Shown piece by piece: positions 7,370 through 14,018 of a stretch of 37,164 bases of DNA. A model generated the notes under the pieces. It saw only the letters and a program-made list of their open reading frames with translations, was not told the origin of the DNA and searched no databases. Location of the stretch: NCBI GenBank assembly GCA_021204175.1, contig JAJPZT010000125.1, forward strand, positions 1-37,164, given 5' to 3'. Positions within the stretch are counted from its first letter, which is position 1. The number at the start of each line of letters is the position of its first letter. Position numbers and translations under genes: made by a program. The DNA is from Clostridiales bacterium. GTDB taxonomy: Bacteria; Bacillota; Clostridia; Lachnospirales; CAG-274.

Positions 7370-7633
7370 TCATACCCCGAAAAACCTGACCGCATAAAGT
7401 CCTATAAGAGCCGGAAAGCCCAAAACCCCTATTAAAACTCCGTTTATAATATTAACCCCCACAAAAACCCCTGCCCCTGCAAGAGCGGAGTTTAAAAGCT
7501 TCACCGCCAAAAGCCCAAACGCACCCCTCAGTCCGAAAAACACAAGCTTTTTCAAAATCCCCGAAAACACAATGCAAAACGCCAAAGCGCACAGCGCCGC
7601 AATCATATATTCAACCGGTCCGAAATCCGCCAT
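7370..7633 (-). CDS. BofA-like pro-sigma-K processing inhibitor
   Basis: This 87-residue hydrophobic protein ends with VGVNIINGVLIGVLGFPALIGLYAVRFF, which matches the BofA carboxy-terminal signature (G-N-x7-G-x-LG-P-G-like). Two or three membrane segments precede it. In Bacillus, BofA sits in the outer forespore membrane and inhibits the SpoIVFB protease that matures sigma-K. It is the first gene of the operon with the rhomboid protease, 20 bases upstream of it. The start context is weak (GGGGATAGG), so the exact start is less sure. It is the clearest sign here of a spore-forming lineage. Confidence 0.8.
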   Translation of the reverse strand: MADFGPVEYMIAALCALAFCIVFSGILKKLVFFGLRGAFGLLAVKLLNSALAGAGVFVGVNIINGVLIGVLGFPALIGLYAVRFFGV

Positions 7634-7697
7634 AAGAGCCTATCCCCCGAAAATGTATAGTCTATTTTATGCCTTTTGGGGTATGTCCTATTCATTT

Positions 7698-7919
7698 TCA
7701 AAATTTAGGCTCGTTAATTTCTATGCCGTTTTCAATAGCCGCTTCAAACCAAGCCTTTTTTGCGTCCACAGCATTTGCAATTGCGGATTTTTCTGTTTCT
7801 CCGCATGTGAGACATCCGGGCAAGTCCGGAAAAGAAACCGCAAATCCGCCCTCATCTTTATCCTCAACTATTTCCATAGGATAAGGCATTTTCATATATT
7901 CACTCAGCGTCTTTTTCAT
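7698..7919 (-). CDS. Solitary HicB-like antitoxin domain protein
   Basis: These 73 residues match the HicB partial RNase H-like fold: YPMEIVEDKDEGGFAVSFPDLPGCLTCGETEKSAIANAVDAKKAWFEAAIENG. Full HicB antitoxins usually carry a DNA-binding ribbon-helix-helix or HTH tail; here the frame ends at INEPKF straight after the fold. No HicA toxin frame lies on either side. The ATG follows AAAGGCGAT. It is therefore either an orphan, a shortened remnant, or a single-domain regulator. Family membership is strong; a toxin-neutralising role is not supported by context. Confidence 0.8.
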   Translation of the reverse strand: MKKTLSEYMKMPYPMEIVEDKDEGGFAVSFPDLPGCLTCGETEKSAIANAVDAKKAWFEAAIENGIEINEPKF

Positions 7920-8029
7920 TTTTATCGCCTTTCGAAATACTCTTTATGTTTCGGCTTTCATTGCCTTTAAAAGTGTTGTCTGTTTTAATCTGTTTCCTTT
8001 ACCAACTGTCATTCAGCCTATTTTCTATG

Positions 8030-8056
8030 AAAAAAGGACAGACTTATATCTGCCCT
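8030..8056 (-). terminator. Terminator of efp
   Basis: On the minus strand AGGGCAGA pairs with TCTGTCCT (one G-T pair) around TATAAG and is followed by TTTTT. Confidence 0.8.
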
Positions 8057-8074
8057 TCGTATTCCCTTTTATTC

Positions 8075-8638
8075 TTATTTATTTACTCTGCCGGTATATT
8101 CGCCGGTTCTTGTATCTATTTTAATAATTTCGCCCTGATTGATAAACAAGGGAACATTCACCTGAGCGCCTGTTTCAACAACAGCGGGCTTTGTTGCGCC
8201 TGTAGCTGTGTCGCCCTTAAAGCCGGGTTCTGTCTCTGTAATTTCAAGCTCAACAATAAGGGGAGGCTCGATACCTATTACAGTGCCGTTAAATGTGTTG
8301 ATTTTAACCATTTCGTTTTCTTTAACGAACTTAAGACCGTCGCCAACGTCTGCGCTTGAAACCGAAATCTGGTCGTAAGACTCCATATCCATAAAATAAT
8401 AAAGGTCGCCGTCACTGTAAAGATACTGCATTTCCTTACGGTCGATATGAGCCTTATTCATTTTTTCCGTAGGACGGAAGGTTTTTTCAACCACGCCGCC
8501 GCTGACGATATTTTTAAGCTTTGTTCTTACGAAGGCTGCGCCCTTGCCGGGTTTAACATGCTGAAATTCGATAACCTGATAAACAGAACCGTCAATCTCG
8601 ATAGTAACACCGTTTTTAAATTCACCTGCTGAAATCAT
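8075..8638 (-). CDS. efp: Elongation factor P
   Basis: EF-P binds between the P and E sites of the ribosome and relieves stalling at polyproline runs. The 187 residues show the three-domain order: a KOW-like domain with [17 protein letters not shown] (27-43), the OB domain, and a carboxy-terminal OB domain ending [14 protein letters not shown]. Lys32 in PGKGA is the tip residue that is modified in many bacteria. No epmA/epmB or ymfI-like gene is next to it here. The ATG follows AGGAGG. It has its own promoter (8700-8728) and terminator (8030-8056), so it is monocistronic. Confidence 0.98.
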   Translation of the reverse strand: MISAGEFKNGVTIEIDGSVYQVIEFQHVKPGKGAAFVRTKLKNIVSGGVVEKTFRPTEKMNKAHIDRKEMQYLYSDGDLYYFMDMESYDQISVSSADVGDGLKFVKENEMVKINTFNGTVIGIEPPLIVELEITETEPGFKGDTATGATKPAVVETGAQVNVPLFINQGEIIKIDTRTGEYTGRVNK

Positions 8639-8699
8639 TTTTTAAATTCCTCCTAACCGTAGTCCCGAAAAACCGATGTTTTCCAAAATCTTTATGTCC

Positions 8700-8728
8700 A
8701 TAATACCAAATAGCACAAAAAAAGTCAA
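8700..8728 (-). promoter_or_regulatory. Promoter of efp
   Basis: On the minus strand TTGACT (8723-8728), 17 bases and TATTAT (8700-8705). Predicted start is about 55 bases before the efp ATG. Confidence 0.8.
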
Positions 8729-8806
8729 TAGGCTAATAAAAACTTTAAACCCAACAGGCAAAAGTTTTTATCAGCCTACAGCAAAAATCACTTATTTTCC
8801 GTTCGA

Positions 8807-8980
8807 TTACTCAAAATCAAAATACTCGGGAATTTCGTCTGCGGAATGCTTTCTGCAGTTTTTAACCGAAAAATAAACGCAGCTGCCGCAGCTTCTGCCC
8901 CTTTGCGCCAAGCCGAAATCTCCCTCTGCCGGGCGGTAATATTTACAGCCGCTTACAGATTTCCTTGAATTTTTCATCAT
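8807..8980 (-). CDS. Small cysteine-rich protein, 57 residues, unknown function
   Basis: The frame is uninterrupted from a double ATG (8980 and 8977) to TAA. It encodes an ordered cysteine pattern: C12 in SGCKYYRP, C31 and C34 in RSCGSCVYF, and C42 in KNCRKH with H45 behind it. This C-x18-C-x2-C-x7-C spacing suggests a small zinc- or iron-sulfur-binding fold. GGTG stands 5 bases before the start as a weak ribosome binding site. Codon use resembles neighbouring genes. It is divergent from nothing and lies upstream of efp on the same strand, but efp has a separate promoter. I do not recognise a named family. Confidence 0.6.
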   Translation of the reverse strand: MMKNSRKSVSGCKYYRPAEGDFGLAQRGRSCGSCVYFSVKNCRKHSADEIPEYFDFE

Positions 8981-9201
8981 ATAAACACCCTGCCTTTAAA
9001 GCCGTCATTTTTTATATCCACAATAATTTTATGCAGTTATAAAAAATTTTATACACTGAAAAAGCCGTTTCAGACAAATGATTTTCTTTCACTTTTAAGC
9101 CTCTGACGAAATAACAAAACATCTTTAAATATAAAACACCGCTTAGCCTGATATTTTTGATTATCAGTCTTAAACGGTGTTTTTATGACTTATTATTTAT
9201 A
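8981..9201. other. Non-coding gap
   Basis: Apart from the terminator at 9133-9184 I see no gene or clear promoter in this AT-rich stretch. Confidence 0.5.
9133..9184 (-). terminator. Terminator of the ATP-grasp/M14 operon
   Basis: AACACCG pairs with CGGTGTT, enclosing an inner CTGATA/TATCAG hairpin. On the minus strand TTTT follows. It stands 18 bases after the last gene of the five-gene operon. Confidence 0.8.
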
Positions 9202-10146
9202 TTATTCTCTGGCTATGCGAAAGACCATTGACCCCTCATATTCATATGGTCCGTAAGCCGTAAAGAAAACTCTGCCTTTAACAGGGGAATACAGCGGCTG
9301 TAAAACACTGCCCTCATAGGGGTCTAAAATATAGCCCAAAAGATTGCCGCTTTCCACCTCGGCATTTACGTGTAGGCTCTTATGAAGAACCCCCGAAACG
9401 GCAGTTCTCACAGACACAATGTCTCTTGAACGCACAAGGCGGCTTTTCTCACCCTCCATAAGGGGTCTTTCGGCGTCCTTAATTATGCCCTGTTTCTTCA
9501 TAAATCTTAAGACGGTTTCAGCCGCCATAAGCCCGGCTTCCTCGTTTATTCTGGCGGTTGCTCCGAAATAAAGTGAGAAAGCGTGGGTTTCCCAAATCTG
9601 CCAGTTATAGTTAAGAGTTGTGGTATCATAGGGCTTTGAGTTTCTGACATAAACATAGGGAAGTCCGAAATCCTGAGCCATTTCGGTGTCCTCATAGCCT
9701 GTGTGCATCATTCTGACATGGGGAATAAATCTGCCCGGCCTGTAATGACTTGTAAAGTGTATTCCGTATTTGAAGTCCTTAACATATTCAAAAACGGAGT
9801 AAGCTATTCTCTGGGTTGTTTCGCCTAAGTTATAGCCGGGAAACATTCTGTTTATGTCGGTGTTGTCCATAGCCCAAAAACGTTTTTCTATATTCATTGA
9901 AAAGTTGTTGACCGTAGGTATAACAACAATTTCCTTTCCCTCGGAAATAAGCCCCTTTTCCTCGATTGTTTTAAGCCTTGCTATAATCTGTGAGCAGTTA
10001 TACATCTGCTGGGCTTCGTTTCCTCTTGTTGCTCCCACAATAGCCATTGTTTTCTCGGGGTTTTCACCGCCGCCGAAGCGGTAGGCGGTTATTCTCATAT
10101 TGTCTCTGTAGGGGGAGCTTAATTCAAAAATTATTTCCTTTTTCAT
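9202..10146 (-). CDS. AstE/AspA-type M14 protein with altered zinc site
   Basis: This 314-residue protein belongs to the succinylglutamate desuccinylase/aspartoacylase branch of M14. NRMFPG (99-104) and GIHFTSH (128-134, His130) are recognisable and align position for position with the paralogue upstream. The first metal motif, normally HxxE, reads TRGNE (40-44), so the first zinc histidine is Arg41 while Glu44 is kept. A possible catalytic Glu lies in RINEEAG. It may therefore be inactive, use another ligand, or serve as the partner of the paralogue. Its ATG overlaps the preceding stop by 4 bases. It is the last gene of the five-gene operon. The substrate is unknown. Confidence 0.85.
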   Translation of the reverse strand: MKKEIIFELSSPYRDNMRITAYRFGGGENPEKTMAIVGATRGNEAQQMYNCSQIIARLKTIEEKGLISEGKEIVVIPTVNNFSMNIEKRFWAMDNTDINRMFPGYNLGETTQRIAYSVFEYVKDFKYGIHFTSHYRPGRFIPHVRMMHTGYEDTEMAQDFGLPYVYVRNSKPYDTTTLNYNWQIWETHAFSLYFGATARINEEAGLMAAETVLRFMKKQGIIKDAERPLMEGEKSRLVRSRDIVSVRTAVSGVLHKSLHVNAEVESGNLLGYILDPYEGSVLQPLYSPVKGRVFFTAYGPYEYEGSMVFRIARE

Positions 10147-11099
10147 TTTTTCGACCCTCCCAACATTCTGGCAATAAGAGAGCCTTCATAAACAACGGGG
10201 TATTCTCTTACGGTGAACAGAAGTCCGTCACAGGGCGCAAGAACCTCGTCTATAACCTCTCCCGTCAGGGGCTTAACTATTCTGCCTATAACGTCATTTT
10301 TCTTAAGGTAAGAAGCGTGCTCTGCGCTTTGAATAAACACTCCCGAACAGGATGCATTCAAAAAGGCTATTTCTCTGCCCTCTGACGTTATGGAGCAGTG
10401 GCGTTTCCCCTCGAAAACGTCCTCACCGAGCCAAATACCCATATCCTTCATTATATTGAAAATTCCGTCTGTCAGCTGAACGCAGTATTCCTTTGTTATA
10501 CGCATACCTACACCGGCTTCTATAACAACACAGGGTATGTTTTTGATATTCAGTGAATAACACAGTGTAGACTCCAAAACAGTGGCGTTGGGGTGAACCC
10601 AAAGAAAATCAAGGTTAAGCTTTTCGGCTATGGGCAGAAGAGCCTCCCCCATATTTTCATTTATTCTTGCCTGTGGCATTTCCCTCAAAAAAATGTTTGA
10701 AGCATGAATATCGAGAACAAGGTCTGAGCCGTTAAGGCTTTCTATAATATCCCCTGCCATAATATCCACCATTGTGCCGTGGCTGTCTCCCGGGAAAACC
10801 CTGTTCATATCGAGGTCAAAGCCGGGAATACCCCTTTGAATTGAGTCTATGCCCAAAGGGTTTGCCGCCGGATAAATATCCACAATTCCGTTTAAAAGCT
10901 CCGGATGCTTCTTTATTCTTTTCCCCACCATAAAAGCCACATACTGACCCTCCAGCTCGTCACCGTGAGTTCCCGTAACTACCGAAAGTCTTTTAAGCCT
11001 TGCCGCCTTGCCTCCCCCAATATAGCGGCATCTTTTAATTTCAAGCGTTTCGTCAACAGGCAGAGCCACCGAAGAAACAACCTCCACCCTTTGTCTCAT
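10143..11099 (-). CDS. AstE/AspA-type M14 metallohydrolase
   Basis: This 318-residue zinc amidohydrolase of the succinylglutamate desuccinylase/aspartoacylase family has a complete metal site: His45 and Glu48 in GTHGDE, and His132 in VLDIHAS. NRVFPG (99-104) provides substrate-binding arginine and Glu in VVIEAG is a likely catalytic base. A carboxy-terminal beta domain with GEVIDEVLAPCDGLLF resembles biotinyl/barrel-sandwich folds seen in this family. It overlaps the transglutaminase gene and the second M14 gene by 4 bases each, so expression is coupled. Family enzymes cleave N-acyl or amide bonds of amino acids; in this context it may hydrolyse the product of the ATP-grasp ligase. Confidence 0.9.
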   Translation of the reverse strand: MRQRVEVVSSVALPVDETLEIKRCRYIGGGKAARLKRLSVVTGTHGDELEGQYVAFMVGKRIKKHPELLNGIVDIYPAANPLGIDSIQRGIPGFDLDMNRVFPGDSHGTMVDIMAGDIIESLNGSDLVLDIHASNIFLREMPQARINENMGEALLPIAEKLNLDFLWVHPNATVLESTLCYSLNIKNIPCVVIEAGVGMRITKEYCVQLTDGIFNIMKDMGIWLGEDVFEGKRHCSITSEGREIAFLNASCSGVFIQSAEHASYLKKNDVIGRIVKPLTGEVIDEVLAPCDGLLFTVREYPVVYEGSLIARMLGGSKK

Positions 11100-11872
11100 A
11101 AAATTTCACTCACCTTTACCGAAATATTGGTTTCCTGATTTACAAAGCCCATATTAGAAGCAAAACAGCCCCTTTCAACACTGCAGTCGGAGGCGTCTCT
11201 GCCGTGACCAAGCTTAATATAGCCGTAGTCTGTGGTTTTGCGGTTTGTGGGGTCAACGCCGTACCATGCTCCGTCTTTGTAATATTCAACCCATGCGTGG
11301 GTTTCGCCGTCCCCTTCAATAAAGCCTGCGGCATATCTCGCCGGAATACCTGCTTTTCTCAGAAGAGCCGCCGTAATTTGGGCATAGTCCTGACATACGC
11401 CTTTTTTTAAGGCAAAGGCTTCTTCAGCCGTTGTTTCGGCATCTGTAACTCCCTTTTCATAGGTCATATAGTCCGCAACAGCTTCGGAAACAGCCCATGG
11501 AATGTCCGCTGTTTCATCTAACTTGAGTCCCTCCAAAAAGCTTTCCATTTCGGGACTGAGCTTTGTTTTCGGGCTGGGGTAAAGGTAAATTGTGTCTAAA
11601 TATTCTAAAATTTTATATCTGCCTAAGCAAGCCTTTCCCTTAACGGAAAAGGAAAACGCCGAATGCTCATGGGGAAGAGAAGCGCTTACGGTAATATTCC
11701 CGAAAGAATCCTCTCCGTAGGAATAGCGGCAGGACGGCAGAATAGTCAGCTTTTCATCAAAAATTCTCTGACAGCCGTTGTTTTTGGGCATACACTTTAA
11801 AATAAAGTTATGGTTTATAATAGGCTTGTCAAACAAAAACTCCGTTGTAAATTCAAATTCATAGGTTTTCAT
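11096..11872 (-). CDS. Transglutaminase-like cysteine protease domain protein
   Basis: These 258 residues have a beta-rich amino-terminal domain (1-100) of the kind found in bacterial transglutaminase-like proteins, followed by the papain-like core. The catalytic triad is visible: Cys160 in KKGVCQDYA, His192 in ETHAWVEYY and Asp207 in GVDPTN. There is no signal peptide, so it is cytoplasmic. Such proteins often sit with circularly permuted ATP-grasp and alpha-E proteins, as predicted in the comparative genomics of amidoligases by Iyer and Aravind. It lies 23 bases after the alpha-E gene and overlaps the next gene at ATGA. It may cut or transfer an isopeptide or amide bond. Confidence 0.92.
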   Translation of the reverse strand: MKTYEFEFTTEFLFDKPIINHNFILKCMPKNNGCQRIFDEKLTILPSCRYSYGEDSFGNITVSASLPHEHSAFSFSVKGKACLGRYKILEYLDTIYLYPSPKTKLSPEMESFLEGLKLDETADIPWAVSEAVADYMTYEKGVTDAETTAEEAFALKKGVCQDYAQITAALLRKAGIPARYAAGFIEGDGETHAWVEYYKDGAWYGVDPTNRKTTDYGYIKLGHGRDASDCSVERGCFASNMGFVNQETNISVKVSEIL

Positions 11873-11895
11873 AACTCACTCTCCTTAAAATATCA

Positions 11896-12558
11896 TCAGC
11901 TTTCAAAGAGCCTTCCCACACAGGCAGCAATTTTCTCTGTGTCGGGCAGACTGTCATAGCAGAACAAGCTTTCAAGTTCGGTGCATCGTTTTTCGGTATC
12001 CAAATGTGCCACATATCTGCCGAGACGTCTCTGACAGCCTGCGATTTTATACATCTCTCTGTCAAAGCGGCAGAAAAGGTCAAGCCTTTCCATATATTTT
12101 CCGGCTTTAATTGTGTCTCTTATATCGTCCTCTATTATATAATCGTCAACAGCTCCCCAAAAGCTCATAAGATTGTCTACAACGCTTTGAAGGTCGTAAA
12201 TTCTGCATTTGTCTTTAAAAAGTCTCGTTACGTTATTATATGCAAGCTGAATATAAGCCACCGACTCTGTGTCAATCTGCCCTCTTAAAATTATGGAGTT
12301 GTCATAGGCTTTTGAAAGAGAAGAGGCTATGCTTGCAGGGCAGTCTTTATCCGCAATAAGTTCCTTTAAGAAAGCGTCTTTATTCTGAGCCTTAATCTCT
12401 ATGCCCAAATTTTCGCAGAAGCCCTTATAGGCGTTTTCGTCGTCATCAACCATTTTATCATAATATTCAGTTAATATGTGGGCAAGCTTATATGCCCTTT
12501 CAGTATATCTTCCCAGCCAGTAAAGGCTGTTTGCTTTGCTTATCGATACATTATCCAT
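11896..12558 (-). CDS. Alpha-E domain protein
   Basis: This 220-residue all-helical protein begins ISKANSLYWLGRYTERAYKLAHIL, the diagnostic opening of the alpha-E (DUF403) family. GKYMERLDLFCRFD near residues 153-166 is the second family signature. Typical members are about 300 residues, so this is a short form, apparently complete at the carboxy end. It overlaps the ATP-grasp gene by 19 bases. Alpha-E proteins always accompany circularly permuted ATP-grasp enzymes and are thought to assist or contribute to amide bond formation; no reaction has been shown to my knowledge. Confidence 0.88.
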   Translation of the reverse strand: MDNVSISKANSLYWLGRYTERAYKLAHILTEYYDKMVDDDENAYKGFCENLGIEIKAQNKDAFLKELIADKDCPASIASSLSKAYDNSIILRGQIDTESVAYIQLAYNNVTRLFKDKCRIYDLQSVVDNLMSFWGAVDDYIIEDDIRDTIKAGKYMERLDLFCRFDREMYKIAGCQRRLGRYVAHLDTEKRCTELESLFCYDSLPDTEKIAACVGRLFES

Positions 12559-13859
12559 GTGTCTTTAAAGCCTCCTCCCTGAGATGAATTAACAACAAAT
12601 GAGTCGGGGTTGCGTGAAAATCTCGTAAGACCGCTCTTCCATACCTTAATATCCTTTCCCTGAACCACAAAAGCTCTTAAATCCGCCTTACGAGGGACGG
12701 TTCCCACTCCGTCGTCGTCAAGAACCTGAAGATCCAAAAATTCGATTATTTCCTGGGCAATAAAACGGCGTGGGTTATCGTTTATAATGTCCTTAAGCTC
12801 CGCAAGCTTCTCCTTTGTTAAATCTCTGCCGAAAATAACGCCGTAGCCTCCGGCTTCGCTTACGTCCTTAATAACCAGCTTTTCTATATTCTCCATTATG
12901 TAGTTCATATCCTTTTCATAATAAGGAACATATGTAGGCGCATTTTTTAAAATAGGCTCTTCGCCTAAGTAGTATTTTATCATAGCAGGCACGAAATAGT
13001 AAATACCTTTGTCGTTGGCTGCACCGTTTCCCGGTGCGTTTATGATTGCCACGTTGCCCTTGCGGTAAGCCTCCATAATATGGGGAACGCCTATAACCGA
13101 ATTTTGAACAAACACCATGGGGTCCATATAATCGTCCGAAAGCCTTCTGTAAACAGCCCCTACTCTCTGATGGCGTGAATTAAAGGTTTTGAGATAAACC
13201 ACATCGTCCACAACCTCCAAATCCTCCGGAAAGGCAAGGACAGCCCCTGTCTGCTCCGCAAGGTATGAATGCTCAAAGAAGGCGGAGTTATATCTGCCGG
13301 GGGTCAAAACTACGGAAATACCTCCGCAGTTTACGTCTTCAAACATTTTCGAAAGAAGATTGGCGTAATTTCTGTTATCCACAATTCGATTTTGCTCGAA
13401 TGTCTCGGGGCTTACCCTTCGGGTAATTTCTCTTGCTATCATAGGATATGACGCACCGGAAGGAACTCTTAAGTTATCCTCCAAAATATACCAGTCGTCG
13501 GGTGCTTCGACCAAGTCTATTCCCGAAATGCGGTTATAAATGTTTAAAGGCGGCTTAATTCCTCTGCATTGCGGCAAAAAACCCGGGGCGTTATAAACAA
13601 ACTCCTCGGGGACAACCTTGTCTCTCAATATGTAGCCCTTTTCGGAGTAAATATCCGCCAGGAACAAATTTAAAGCGTAGGCTCTCTGAACAAGCCCTTT
13701 TTCAAGCTTTTCGAAGGCTTCAGCCTCGATTACTCGAGGTATTGCGTCAAAAGGGAAAAGCTGTTCCGTAAACTTTCCGTTTTTATAAAGACTGAACTTA
13801 ACCCCGTAACGGTCTAAGGTTTCGTTCACCCGTTCTCTTTCCTCTCTGATTAGCTCCAT
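12540..13859 (-). CDS. Circularly permuted type 2 ATP-grasp ligase
   Basis: At 439 residues it matches the DUF404/DUF407 circularly permuted ATP-grasp family. Recognisable stretches are WYILEDNLRVPSGASYPM (147-164), VVLTPGRYNSAFFEHSYLA (180-198), INAPGNGAANDKGIYYFVPAMI (273-294) and VPRKADLRAFVVQG near 395. Such enzymes couple ATP hydrolysis to carboxylate-amine ligation. It is the first gene of the operon and its ATG follows AGGAGG. The promoter at 13943-13970 and a strong leader terminator at 13877-13912 precede it. With alpha-E, transglutaminase and two M14 proteins it suggests synthesis and trimming of an unknown amide or peptide. Confidence 0.92.
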   Translation of the reverse strand: MELIREERERVNETLDRYGVKFSLYKNGKFTEQLFPFDAIPRVIEAEAFEKLEKGLVQRAYALNLFLADIYSEKGYILRDKVVPEEFVYNAPGFLPQCRGIKPPLNIYNRISGIDLVEAPDDWYILEDNLRVPSGASYPMIAREITRRVSPETFEQNRIVDNRNYANLLSKMFEDVNCGGISVVLTPGRYNSAFFEHSYLAEQTGAVLAFPEDLEVVDDVVYLKTFNSRHQRVGAVYRRLSDDYMDPMVFVQNSVIGVPHIMEAYRKGNVAIINAPGNGAANDKGIYYFVPAMIKYYLGEEPILKNAPTYVPYYEKDMNYIMENIEKLVIKDVSEAGGYGVIFGRDLTKEKLAELKDIINDNPRRFIAQEIIEFLDLQVLDDDGVGTVPRKADLRAFVVQGKDIKVWKSGLTRFSRNPDSFVVNSSQGGGFKDTWIMYR

Positions 13860-13876
13860 TTAATTCCCTCCTTAAC

Positions 13877-13912
13877 AAAAAAGGACGTATACCCAAACGG
13901 GTGTACGTCCTT
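13877..13912 (-). terminator. Intrinsic terminator in the leader of the five-gene operon
   Basis: On the minus strand a 14-pair stem (one G-T pair) with a GTTT loop is followed by TTTT and then, 12 bases on, by the ATP-grasp ribosome binding site. It lies downstream of the promoter at 13943-13970, so it could attenuate the operon. It could also end transcription arriving from the 1261-codon gene. Confidence 0.85.
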
Positions 13913-13942
13913 ATACAAGCTTCTCAAAAAATATCTGTTTCT

Positions 13943-13970
13943 ATTTTATCACATAAATCTAATATGTCAA
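13943..13970 (-). promoter_or_regulatory. Promoter of the ATP-grasp/alpha-E/transglutaminase/M14 operon
   Basis: On the minus strand TTGACA (13965-13970), 16 bases and TAAAAT (13943-13948). The transcript would start near 13936, giving a 77-base leader that contains the terminator. Confidence 0.75.
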
Positions 13971-14018
13971 TAGCAAAATTGTTATATATCTGAAAAAGTT
14001 TAACAAACCGGCATATAT

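Noticed and set aside
7572..8359. Plus-strand frames opposite bofA, hicB and efp
   Set aside because: They are antisense shadows of well-supported genes with no ribosome binding site.
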